Of a stretch of DNA of 8,622 nucleotides, positions 1 through 7,335 are shown in pieces; the first letter of the stretch is position 1; each line of letters opens with the position of its first letter. Both the position numbers and the translations under genes were made by a program. Source of the stretch: JAAYAN01 sp964437215 (GTDB lineage: Bacteria > Bacteroidota > Ignavibacteria > Ignavibacteriales > Melioribacteraceae); contig CAYTFZ010000105.1 in NCBI GenBank assembly GCA_964437215.1, positions 1 through 8,622 on the forward strand. The letters are read 5' to 3'. The notes beneath the pieces are model-generated. The model made no database searches and had not been told where the DNA came from. It saw only the letters and a list, made by a program, of their open reading frames with translations.

Positions 1-536
1 TAACCTACTTTTTCGCCGTTTATCCAGATATACATCGCGGAACTAACGCCGCCGAAATGCAGAAATATTTGTTTTGAAAGCCATTTTTCCTGCACATCAA
101 AAGAAGTAATATAACTGCCTACGGGATTACGGAAATTATAGGTTGTGAAATTTGCAGGCGGCTCGCTTGTAACGCGGGGAGGGTCGCGCTTAAAGGGATA
201 TGAAATGTTTGTATAAACAGGTATTCCAAATCCCTGAAGCTGCCAATTCCCCGGCACTCTTATTTCGTTCCAGTCATTTACGGGATAATCCGGCTTGTAA
301 AAGTTTTCCGGTCTGCTTTGCGGGTCGGGTGAAAACTTAAACTTCCAGACTCCGTTAAGCGAAATTACGCCTGAGTCACTATTTTTTTCATCGGACAGGA
401 AAGGTGAAGAATGCGTTTTTTCTTTGTTTATTTCATTTATGTCAGGATTCTCCCAATCGTTAACAGCTTGAGCGAACGAGCTATTTACAAATCCTAAAAA
501 CCCGGCAAATAAAACCAGATAAACAAATTTCTTCAT
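1..536 (-). CDS. Second GH2 beta-galactosidase-type enzyme (N-terminal part, runs off the window)
   Basis: An ATG at 536-534 opens 178 codons to the window edge. AAGGAAAG (550-543) lies just upstream; its AGGA core ends 9 bases before the start. The signal peptide is MKKFVYLVLFAGFLGFVNSSFA before Q23. The mature protein begins QAVNDWENP, like the NDWEN of the preceding GH2 enzyme. What follows is the GH2 sugar-binding jelly roll in canonical form: ISLNGVWKFKFSPDP, VPGNWQLQGFGIPVYTN, ISYPF, then YIWINGEKVGY at the edge. No catalytic residue is inside the window. The canonical NWQ...YTN stretch, which contributes the Asn of the LacZ galactose site, contrasts with its diverged neighbour. It starts 45 bases after the neighbour's stop, so the two are a tandem, probably co-transcribed pair. 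Beta-galactosidase is the best guess; other GH2 activities cannot be excluded from the N-terminal domain alone. Confidence 0.9.
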   Translation of the reverse strand, partial: MKKFVYLVLFAGFLGFVNSSFAQAVNDWENPDINEINKEKTHSSPFLSDEKNSDSGVISLNGVWKFKFSPDPQSRPENFYKPDYPVNDWNEIRVPGNWQLQGFGIPVYTNISYPFKRDPPRVTSEPPANFTTYNFRNPVGSYITSFDVQEKWLSKQIFLHFGGVSSAMYIWINGEKVG

Positions 537-542
537 CTTCAA

Positions 543-550
543 CTTTCCTT
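543..550 (-). promoter_or_regulatory. Ribosome binding site of the second GH2 gene
   Basis: AAGGAAAG on the minus strand, with its AGGA core ending 9 bases before the ATG at 536. It fixes the start that gives a complete signal peptide. Confidence 0.55.
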
Positions 551-581
551 GAATTTTTACTCAAATCACATTTCGAAAGAA

Positions 582-3500
582 CTAACGTATTCCTACAATT
601 CTGTAAGTAACAGTTGAACTTCCTCGTCCTTCGCTTTCGTCATCAATCCCGACCATCAGTTTTATTGCCGATACATCGCTGTCAATGTGATACCATATTT
701 CTGCAACACCATGAGTTCCAAGTCCCTTTTTATAAACTTTGCCGGCAACTTTTAAAGGATTTCTATCGCAGGATCTGTTTGTTGCAAGAGTACTCCATCC
801 CTGAAAAGTTTTAAAAGGTTTGAATTCTGTCAAGGAAACTTCGCTGCCGTCTTTCTTAATCAAAACAGGTTCAAGAACATCCGTATGATCCCAATCGGCA
901 GAGCTATCAGGGTCGGTAATCATTATTGCAATAGATCTAAATCCTTCCACCGGAACATTAGATTCCACAGGGTTATCGCCGAATTTAATTATAGGACTTT
1001 CATACAGAATTTCTGCAATCGTATAATCGCGCGAAACCGGAAGCGACGGATTAAATCCTTTCTTAAATGCTTTCGCAATTATTTTGGAATCAGTTAAAAT
1101 TTCGATCGGTCCGGCGTATAAATCAGACGATTCGTCAGGTTCGCTTCCGTTCATTGTATACCGGATTTCCGCATCTTTAACCGGCGGAACAATTTCAATT
1201 TTCTGAACGCCTTTATAAATTGTATTTTCCAAAGGATTAATAACCGGGGTTGATAAAAATGGAGAGCCGGTAATCATTGAAGATAAATCCGTTCCCTTAT
1301 TTACAAGACTTATCCGGAAAATATATCCTGTATTTTTCAATTTCACTTGATAATCCGGACGTACCCCAGGACCGCAGCTTGCACCGCCAAGTCCGTTTTG
1401 CTGCGCATCAATATTGAAGAAAATTTCTTCCCGTCTGGTTATTTCTGAAAAACTTTTTTTGTCGAGGTCATTTTCGCTGAAATGTAATGCAGTAGTTTCA
1501 AGATTCGGAAACCCGAACACTGCGATCCCGATTCCGTCATTATCCGTAAGCGATGCCCAACGCACGTTTGTTTTATTGCCGGTATGCTGAGGTCTTGAAT
1601 AAGGGAAATATTGCTCAGAAACTTTAGAAGAATATTCACCAATCATTGCAGATGAGTTTCTGTCGGTATAATTTTCCCAAGGACCGCTGCCGTAATATTT
1701 GTAGTTTTCGAATCCTGCTGGGAGTACCATCTGCATTCCGATTCGCGGAATTTCTTTATTTGAAATATCGGCTGGACTAATAGCAAATTCAAAACCGGAT
1801 TGCACGAAAATATCGCCGTTCGGAAAAACGTTATAAGCAATTGTGTTATTAAGGATATTCGGAATTGAATCGCTGTAAACTTTAAGAACAACATTAACGG
1901 AATAGTACTCTTTATTTTTTTCGACCTTAAAATTTTCAACTTTGTATTTAAGATTGTTAAATCCAGCTTTTCTCCAAAAAGCTGCGGGACTTGCATTATT
2001 CCACCACATTTCGTCATTATCGCTTGGCGCACGGTAAAGAATAGCTGCAGGACCTTGCTTAATTATTTCTTTCCCTTCATTTTTTATTGAAGAAAGAAAT
2101 CCGGTCTTTTTACTGAAACCAATGCTGAAATTTTTCCCGGAAAATTTAATTTCGTTCTCATTTTCATTCATTTTAAATGAATTATCATTTTTCACTGAAT
2201 ACTGTTTCAAATCAAATTTATCAGAAAGAGCAAGCTGCTCCCAGGCAACAATATGTCCTTTTTCTGCCCAAGCATTTTTTTCTGATAACCTGAAAGTAAA
2301 ATTCAGGAAATACTCGCAATTGTTTTTAAATGCTTCTTTATTAAAAGGAACAATTATTTCCGTTTCACTTCCGGGATTTAAATCAATTTTCCCTAAAGAA
2401 CCTTTTTGAATTTGTTTGCCGTTTTCAAGCAGTTCCCATTCGCCATTTAAAATATTCAGATTAGAAAATTCGTAACGGTTCAGGATTTTTATCTTTCCCG
2501 AATTTAAATCGCTCAAGGTTATTTTTACAGGCTGAATTATGTATTTGTATTCAAACAGTTCCGGCTGGGGCGTTCTGTCTGCAAGCACAAGACCGTCAAA
2601 ACCAACATAAGCTTCCGATTTCGGGTCGTTCAATTCGCCGCTGTTTGCAATAAAAGTATTTCCGTATTTATCTTTTTTCAGGAAACCCTGATCAACCCAG
2701 TCCCAGATAAATCCGCCCTGAGCCCGAGGTAATGAATACGATGGTTCCCAATATTCTTTTAAATTACCGCAGCTGTTTCCCATTGCGTGCGCATATTCGC
2801 ACATAATTACAGGTCTGTTATCGCGCTTTGCATCGGCTATGTAACCTTCAACAGTCGGATACATTGGAGCAACAATATCAACCGAGGGATCGTTTCCGGC
2901 AGGATTGTANNNNNNNNNNNNNNNNNNNNNNNNNNNNNNNNNNNNNNNNNNNNNNNNNNNNNNNNNNNNNNNNNNNNNNNNNNNNNNNNNNNNNNNNNNN
3001 NNNNNNNNNAAAGTTTCTGTTTTCTCATTAAAAACCTGCTTTCCGGATTTATCGGCTAAAATAACTTCCGCAAAGAATTTTTCTTTTTTATCAACTTTAC
3101 TGTTTGTATTTAATTTTATTGAAAGATTGAAATCAGCATCGATATAGTTTTTATCGAGGTCGGTTGTAAATGTGTAATCCTGAATTGAAATTTTTGGAAC
3201 AGAATATAAATAAACATCCCTGAAAATTCCGGAAAGCCGCCAAAAATCCTGGTCTTCGAGGTAACTTCCATCGCTGAACCGGAAAACCTGCACGGCTAAA
3301 ACATTTTCGCCGGACTTAATAAAATCGGTAATATCAAACTCTGCCATACAGTAACTGTTTTCGCTGTATCCAACTTTTTTACCGTTTATCCAAATAAGAA
3401 ACGCTGATTCAACACCATCAAAGTTCAGCAATATTTTGCGTCCATTCCAATCTGCTGGAACTGTAAAATCAGTTCTGTACGAGGCAACCGGATTAAAGTC

Positions 3501-3878
3501 GTTCCCTACGTACGGTGGATTACTCGTTTCGAAAGGGTGAACGATATTCCTGAAAATAAACTCACTGAAACCTGCATTTTCGAGACTGTATGGAACTTTC
3601 ACATCTTTCCAGCCGGCAGTTGAAAAATCAGGTTTGTAAAAATCTGCCGGAGCATCGGATGGTTTGTTAACATAATTGATTTTCCAAATACCGTTAAGCG
3701 ATTTATAAAACGGCGATTTGGTGTAATCCATTTGTAATGAACTATTAAAATCAGGATAAGGGACAACATTTACGTGATAATATTGCTTGTTAATCCCAAA
3801 AACTTTTTGGTTTTCCCAATCATTTTGCTGCGGGAAAACAGATCCTAGAAAACATATCAAAAAAAGAAGTTTCTTCAT
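582..3878 (-). CDS. GH2 beta-galactosidase-type enzyme with chitobiase-C-like and NPCBM-like C-terminal modules (internal gap)
   Basis: The start at 3878 has AAGG 8 bases upstream and gives a signal peptide (MKKLLFLICFLGSVFP|Q). The reading has 1098 codons if the gap is taken literally; numbering below follows that. Residues 30-289 are the GH2 sugar-binding and first Ig-like domains (SLNGIWK, EDQDFWRLSGIFRDV). After the gap come CEYAHAMGNS with nucleophile Glu361 (codon 2796-2798), QGGFIWDWVDQ and DGLVLADRTPQP, then the LacZ small-chain-type domain to about 870. The acid/base Glu (GNESGHG in LacZ) falls in the gap. Residues 872-954 resemble the chitobiase/hexosaminidase C-terminal domain (EIRYTMNGSEPDESSDLYAGPI), and 955-1098 an NPCBM-type module with the halves in unusual order. 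LacZ Trp999 is replaced by Cys (ASCGPGV). Compared with E. coli LacZ about 200 residues are missing, so the real protein is probably near 1270 residues. A beta-galactosidase acting on plant side chains is likely; a lactase role is not. Confidence 0.93.
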   Translation of the reverse strand: MKKLLFLICFLGSVFPQQNDWENQKVFGINKQYYHVNVVPYPDFNSSLQMDYTKSPFYKSLNGIWKINYVNKPSDAPADFYKPDFSTAGWKDVKVPYSLENAGFSEFIFRNIVHPFETSNPPYVGNDFNPVASYRTDFTVPADWNGRKILLNFDGVESAFLIWINGKKVGYSENSYCMAEFDITDFIKSGENVLAVQVFRFSDGSYLEDQDFWRLSGIFRDVYLYSVPKISIQDYTFTTDLDKNYIDADFNLSIKLNTNSKVDKKEKFFAEVILADKSGKQVFNEKTETXXXXXXXXXXXXXXXXXXXXXXXXXXXXXXXXXXYNPAGNDPSVDIVAPMYPTVEGYIADAKRDNRPVIMCEYAHAMGNSCGNLKEYWEPSYSLPRAQGGFIWDWVDQGFLKKDKYGNTFIANSGELNDPKSEAYVGFDGLVLADRTPQPELFEYKYIIQPVKITLSDLNSGKIKILNRYEFSNLNILNGEWELLENGKQIQKGSLGKIDLNPGSETEIIVPFNKEAFKNNCEYFLNFTFRLSEKNAWAEKGHIVAWEQLALSDKFDLKQYSVKNDNSFKMNENENEIKFSGKNFSIGFSKKTGFLSSIKNEGKEIIKQGPAAILYRAPSDNDEMWWNNASPAAFWRKAGFNNLKYKVENFKVEKNKEYYSVNVVLKVYSDSIPNILNNTIAYNVFPNGDIFVQSGFEFAISPADISNKEIPRIGMQMVLPAGFENYKYYGSGPWENYTDRNSSAMIGEYSSKVSEQYFPYSRPQHTGNKTNVRWASLTDNDGIGIAVFGFPNLETTALHFSENDLDKKSFSEITRREEIFFNIDAQQNGLGGASCGPGVRPDYQVKLKNTGYIFRISLVNKGTDLSSMITGSPFLSTPVINPLENTIYKGVQKIEIVPPVKDAEIRYTMNGSEPDESSDLYAGPIEILTDSKIIAKAFKKGFNPSLPVSRDYTIAEILYESPIIKFGDNPVESNVPVEGFRSIAIMITDPDSSADWDHTDVLEPVLIKKDGSEVSLTEFKPFKTFQGWSTLATNRSCDRNPLKVAGKVYKKGLGTHGVAEIWYHIDSDVSAIKLMVGIDDESEGRGSSTVTYRIVGIR
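2910..3009. other. Assembly gap (100 N) inside the GH2 gene
   Basis: A second run of exactly 100 N. By alignment of the flanks to E. coli LacZ, the left flank ends near LacZ residue 280 and the right flank resumes at the Tyr of VQYEGG (about residue 486). About 200 residues, or 600 bases, including the acid/base Glu, are therefore unseen. The two flanks share a frame across 100 N, which may be chance. Confidence 0.97.
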
Positions 3879-3886
3879 TTACTTTA

Positions 3887-3890
3887 CCTT
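3887..3890 (-). promoter_or_regulatory. Ribosome binding site of the GH2 gene
   Basis: AAGG on the minus strand, 8 bases before the ATG at 3878. It matches the AAGG-type sites before the acetylesterase gene and the second GH2 gene. Confidence 0.5.
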
Positions 3891-3933
3891 AAAACTATAA
3901 TTTCTGAATCAATCTTTACATATTCCTATCATA

Positions 3934-3970
3934 AAAAATGCTGTATCATTTTTAAAAACGAAGCATTTTT
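3934..3970 (-). terminator. Weak hairpin between the acetylesterase and GH2 genes
   Basis: On the minus strand AAAAATGCT (3970-3962) is repeated inverted as AGCATTTTT (3942-3934), with a 19-base loop and one further T. It begins 22 bases after the acetylesterase stop. The A-stem-T layout would work in both directions, but only two of nine pairs are G-C, so it is at best a leaky terminator or attenuator. A TTTAAA-17-TATGAT promoter-like pair (3956-3951 and 3933-3928) overlaps it, so the same bases could instead initiate transcription of the GH2 gene. The whole 113-base spacer is AT-rich and has no other visible feature. Confidence 0.3.
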
Positions 3971-3991
3971 AATGTTTTAATTCCGTATAAC

Positions 3992-4858
3992 TTATTGCCA
4001 GCCTAATATTGATAGCATTTGAATTGCATATCTTCTTCCTAATTTACGGTAACCTTCATATGTAAAATGCAGATTGTCTCCGCGCTGAGGGCATCCTTTT
4101 GATGAGATTACAAACGAATTGGGAATTGTCTGGGGCAGAGTTGCAATTATCGAATTCATACTTGCGCAGGCTCCGCCTTGTTCTTCGTGTACAACTTCGC
4201 CGGCAAGCAGCGGAACATTATCAGCAGCCAGATTCAAATCTTTCAGTAAATTATCGTAAACGACTTTAACTTTTTTTGTCCATAACGAATCATTAGTATT
4301 TGATTCACCCTGATGCAATAAAATTCCCTTTATCACTCCGTCTTTTTGGGCAAGTTTTGCCATTTCTACAAGCCGTCCGTATGGATTCCCATCATATTCT
4401 TTAATCATATTTTTCATCCAATCAGGAGCAGTTGAAACGTATGATTCATAATTATCTTTATCGAACAATTCAATTTTACATCCGCCGATTGCAACGTTTA
4501 TTACACCAATTTTAATGCTGTCCGGAAGATTTGAAACTAATGTTCTGCCGAAATAATCAGCGGGGGTAAGTCCTGTATAACATCTGCACAAAGGCGGAAC
4601 AGCTTTGTACCAGTTTCCCATTTTCCTGTTCAGTTTTGGGCAATCGACTGCTGACATTACCTGGAAACGGCTGCTTACAACTGTATCTTTCTGGTCAATT
4701 CTTGCATTTCCTTCCATATTTGACTGTCCGAAACACAAGAATATATAAAAGTTTGAATCCTGCGGAAAAATGTTAACGCTGAATAAAACAAGCAAAGCAA
4801 ACGCGGTGAATACCAGTTTAATATTTTTCTTCTGATCAGCAATAAAATTTGATAACAT
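3992..4858 (-). CDS. SASA/CE6-type carbohydrate acetylesterase, exported
   Basis: Complete 288-residue protein of the SGNH-like sialate O-acetylesterase/acetylxylan esterase group. Motifs in order are CFGQSNMEG with the nucleophile Ser46, the NVAIGG block (about 121-126) of the oxyanion-hole region, LHQGESN (182-187), and DNLHFTYEGY with the likely catalytic Asp261 and His264. The N-terminus has an unusually long, partly charged stretch (residues 1-14) before the hydrophobic core (15-31), with probable processing before Q33 (NIFP|Q). The ATG at 4856-4858 is nevertheless favoured, because AAAGG lies 7 bases upstream. It probably removes O-acetyl groups from the glycan attacked by its neighbours, for example from galactose on xyloglucan. 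It is separated from the GH127 gene by 79 bases that hold a palindrome and a possible promoter, so it may start its own transcript. The family is clear; the acetylated substrate is inferred from context. Confidence 0.92.
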   Translation of the reverse strand: MLSNFIADQKKNIKLVFTAFALLVLFSVNIFPQDSNFYIFLCFGQSNMEGNARIDQKDTVVSSRFQVMSAVDCPKLNRKMGNWYKAVPPLCRCYTGLTPADYFGRTLVSNLPDSIKIGVINVAIGGCKIELFDKDNYESYVSTAPDWMKNMIKEYDGNPYGRLVEMAKLAQKDGVIKGILLHQGESNTNDSLWTKKVKVVYDNLLKDLNLAADNVPLLAGEVVHEEQGGACASMNSIIATLPQTIPNSFVISSKGCPQRGDNLHFTYEGYRKLGRRYAIQMLSILGWQ

Positions 4859-4865
4859 ATTACTA

Positions 4866-4870
4866 CCTTT
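4866..4870 (-). promoter_or_regulatory. Ribosome binding site of the acetylesterase gene
   Basis: On the minus strand AAAGG stands 7 bases before the ATG at 4858. It supports this start although it gives a signal peptide with a long n-region. Confidence 0.6.
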
Positions 4871-4880
4871 TTTATTTTTA

Positions 4881-4897
4881 AATTAACTCAGTTAATT
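4881..4897. promoter_or_regulatory. 17-bp palindrome, candidate operator
   Basis: AATTAACT-C-AGTTAATT: two perfect 8-base arms around one central base, 22 bases before the acetylesterase start. It is AT-rich and not followed by a T-tract on the minus strand, so an operator fits better than a terminator. It lies immediately downstream of a possible -10 element (4898-4903), where a repressor would block initiation. No regulator gene is in the window to pair with it. Confidence 0.4.
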
Positions 4898-4925
4898 ACA
4901 ATATTTCTTCTTTAGGTTTAGTCAA
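4898..4925 (-). promoter_or_regulatory. Possible sigma70-like promoter before the acetylesterase gene
   Basis: On the minus strand TTGACT (4925-4920) is followed after 16 bases by TATTGT (4903-4898), giving 5/6 and 4/6 matches to the classical -35 and -10. Bacteroidota use a different consensus (TTTG/TAnnTTTG), and in DNA this AT-rich such matches arise easily, so support is weak. Confidence 0.22.
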
Positions 4926-4937
4926 TTATTGAATTTA

Positions 4938-7313
4938 TTAATCATTTCTAAGCAAGCGTACAATATAAACGGCTCCGGCTGTATTTCCCGGAAGCGATTG
5001 AAATTTAACACGAATATAACTTTTACCTTTTACCATAGATTCAGGAATTTGATAAACTATATCTTGAAATGCTGATAGATTCCACCGGTTGGTATTGTCT
5101 TCTGTTATAAGTTTTTCATCGTCAATGTAAATATCAAATTTCCTGTTTCCCCATTCTGCGCCCCAGTAACGGACAAGCATACTTATATTTGTTTCAGAAT
5201 TTGTAGATAAATCGTAACTGAAAAAGCCGCCGTTTCCAGCTTCACGCCAAAATTGGTTTAAATTATTTCCTTTATTCGAATTTTCTTTTTGCATTTTGTG
5301 ATCGGCTTCAGGCTGCTGTTCTCCAACTGCTACATAATCGATTGTTCTCTTTTCAAGCGCTAACTTTGTTTTTTCGATATTTGACAATGAATCTAAATAT
5401 GATTTATAACCGTCGTTTGTTAATGCCAGCCAATACATCATATATCTTGAATCGTGGATTTTGTAAAATGGCTCAAGAGTTAAATCCATTTTATTAATCA
5501 TATCTATATTCAATTTGAAATTCAGTGGCTTGTCTTTTATTGGGACAAGCTTTTCGGCAATCCGGTCAATATTGTCTTCAATTAAAATCGGAGCTTTATC
5601 AACCGGAAGGTATTCTCCAGCAGCATATTGCGACCAGCGTCCGTCGTCAGCAATTAATCCTTTCAAATCTTCAGTTCCTGTTTTTGCGCTTAGTAGTATG
5701 GGACCGTGCATAAATGCAACATAATTTGAAACGTTAGGAAGCCGCTCAATTGTGTTTCTCATCGGAAGGCTGATTTCAATTACGTCATTTTTATTCCATT
5801 TTCTTTCAACACATATATAAGAAGATGGATTGGAATTGTAAGAAAAATCCTTTCCGTTAATTTTAATCTTCAGTTCATTTTTGCCAACCCAGGATGGGTA
5901 TCTGATCATAAGTTTAAATTCCGAATTTCCTTCTGTAATTGTTAGTTTTGTTAGCTCCTCGTACGGGAAATTTGTATCCTGACGAAGTTTAATGCCTTTT
6001 GCTTTCCAGTTCAATTCAGAAGCGATAAACAAATTCAAGTATAAACTATCGTTTGAATGAGTATAAATGAACTCGTTATATTTGCAATGATTCTCCATTC
6101 CTGTTCCCACGCAACACCACATTGCTTCGTTTGGAGCGGAATAAACCCTGTAATGCCTTGGACGAGCCGGAGTAAAATATACATATCCGCCGTGTTCAGG
6201 ATGCTGAGTTGAAAGTATATGATTAAATACTGTTCTTTCATAATAATCAGCATATTTTGCAGCAGGATTCAAACGGAATAAATCTTCCGTAAGTTTAAGC
6301 ATATTGTACGAATTACAGGATTCGGGTCCGTCATTTACATTTACATAATCAATGCAGGAAGTTACACTCGGGAAATGTTCTCTTCTGCTGTTTCCGCCAA
6401 AAGCCAATGAACGATTTGAAGTAACGGTTTCCCAGGAAAATGAAGCGGCTTTAAAATATTTATCGTCTTTATCTAATTCAGCAATCCTTCCAAAGCCAAT
6501 AAATTTGGGAATTTGCGTATTTGCGTGCTTATTATCCAAATTGTCAATTCCATTCGATAACGGGTCAAGAAATTCTTTGTGAGAAAATCTTTTTGCTGCA
6601 TTTAAATACTCTATATTTCCTGTAATTTGATATGCGTCCGCAAATATTTCATTTATTCCGCCGTGCTCAATTGCAAGCATCTCTTTCATCTTTTTATCCG
6701 AAAGAGAAGATGTGATATTTATAGCCCAATCGCAGAATTTTATAAAAATATTTTTAGCTTCTTCATTTCCGCAATAAAGCCAGGCGTCGCGTAAACCTGC
6801 GTAAATTTTGTGAATATTATACCATGGAACCCATGCTGAATAGTAAGCTTTTAAATCGCCCGATTTCAAAGTCGACCAGATTTCTTTGCTGTTTGGAACT
6901 CCTCCGGCATAACCGATTCCCCAGTCCGGATTATTAACTGCATTTGCTTCCTGACAAGCTTTAATTTCCGAAATTATATAATCCATCCGCTTTTTACATT
7001 CTGCATTTTTATTATAAGAATAAATCATCGCCATTGCGGAAAGATAATGTCCGCCTACGTGTCCGTCAAGTCCGTCCCAGTTGGGATATCCTTTAGCTTT
7101 TTCTGATAAACCGGATTGTTTTCTATATGGAGATAACAATCTGTCAACATCATATTTCAGAAGCGTTTCGATATTCAGATTAAAAGCATCTTTAAAAGGT
7201 CCGTCAAGTAATTGAACGTCCTCCAGCGGAAACTCATTTGAATACAACTTGTCCTGCGCATTCAAATTACTAATCAGTAAAACGGCGGCAAAAATAATAA
7301 ATTTGATTTTCAT
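4938..7313 (-). CDS. GH127 (DUF1680) beta-L-arabinofuranosidase-type enzyme, exported
   Basis: Complete 791-residue protein. Residues 1-19 form a signal peptide ending SNLNA before Q20. The catalytic (alpha/alpha)6-type GH127 domain covers about 25-450. Its signature is visible: REHF with Glu312, ESC (Glu331, Cys333) in ESCNSYNMLKL, and the Cys pair 400-401 in MWCCVGTGMEN. In the Bifidobacterium enzyme HypBA1 the matching residues are the acid/base Glu, the zinc ligands Glu338/Cys340/Cys417/Cys418, and the nucleophile Cys417, so the active site looks intact. A beta-rich section follows (about 450-625, DUF4986-like in part), then residues 656-791 form a separate jelly-roll-like domain resembling DUF6805 (YDLSTNSETNISMLVRYWG...IYIDDEKL). 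The family removes terminal beta-L-Araf from plant glycans; some members act on aceric acid in rhamnogalacturonan II. The start has a weak GGA 6 bases upstream and sits 22 bases after the GH31 stop. Family assignment is firm; the exact substrate is open. Confidence 0.95.
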   Translation of the reverse strand: MKIKFIIFAAVLLISNLNAQDKLYSNEFPLEDVQLLDGPFKDAFNLNIETLLKYDVDRLLSPYRKQSGLSEKAKGYPNWDGLDGHVGGHYLSAMAMIYSYNKNAECKKRMDYIISEIKACQEANAVNNPDWGIGYAGGVPNSKEIWSTLKSGDLKAYYSAWVPWYNIHKIYAGLRDAWLYCGNEEAKNIFIKFCDWAINITSSLSDKKMKEMLAIEHGGINEIFADAYQITGNIEYLNAAKRFSHKEFLDPLSNGIDNLDNKHANTQIPKFIGFGRIAELDKDDKYFKAASFSWETVTSNRSLAFGGNSRREHFPSVTSCIDYVNVNDGPESCNSYNMLKLTEDLFRLNPAAKYADYYERTVFNHILSTQHPEHGGYVYFTPARPRHYRVYSAPNEAMWCCVGTGMENHCKYNEFIYTHSNDSLYLNLFIASELNWKAKGIKLRQDTNFPYEELTKLTITEGNSEFKLMIRYPSWVGKNELKIKINGKDFSYNSNPSSYICVERKWNKNDVIEISLPMRNTIERLPNVSNYVAFMHGPILLSAKTGTEDLKGLIADDGRWSQYAAGEYLPVDKAPILIEDNIDRIAEKLVPIKDKPLNFKLNIDMINKMDLTLEPFYKIHDSRYMMYWLALTNDGYKSYLDSLSNIEKTKLALEKRTIDYVAVGEQQPEADHKMQKENSNKGNNLNQFWREAGNGGFFSYDLSTNSETNISMLVRYWGAEWGNRKFDIYIDDEKLITEDNTNRWNLSAFQDIVYQIPESMVKGKSYIRVKFQSLPGNTAGAVYIVRLLRND

Positions 7314-7335
7314 AACTTTTCCATTTTTTTAAACT

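Noticed and set aside
585..700. Type IX secretion C-terminal sorting domain at the end of the GH2 enzyme
   Set aside because: The C-terminus ends in the NPCBM-like module without a sorting-domain signature, and neither the GH127 nor the esterase shows one.
1643..2032. Minus-strand open frame of 129 codons in another phase of the GH2 gene
   Set aside because: It is fully nested in conserved GH2 coding sequence, its translation resembles nothing, and it reads as a frame-shifted copy of the real gene. The same holds for 1439-1642 and 6035-6253.
2122..2409. Plus-strand open frame of 95 codons inside the GH2 gene
   Set aside because: It is antisense to a well-supported enzyme domain and has no recognisable motif. 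The other plus-strand frames (614-814, 885-1097, 5515-5724, 6352-6582) were rejected for the same reason.
3824..3878. Lipoprotein signal in the GH2 enzyme (Cys in FLICFL)
   Set aside because: The Cys is in the middle of the hydrophobic core and preceded by Ile, not Gly/Ala/Ser, so it is not a lipobox. An ordinary signal peptide fits better.
4922..4932. Second small palindrome TCAAT-T-ATTGA near the possible -35
   Set aside because: The 5-base arms made of AT-rich sequence are within chance expectation for this spacer.
7309..7322. Tiny ORF (ATG GAA AAG TTA TGA) overlapping the GH127 start
   Set aside because: A four-codon frame in AT-rich sequence is expected by chance. The GGA in it more likely serves as the weak ribosome binding site.
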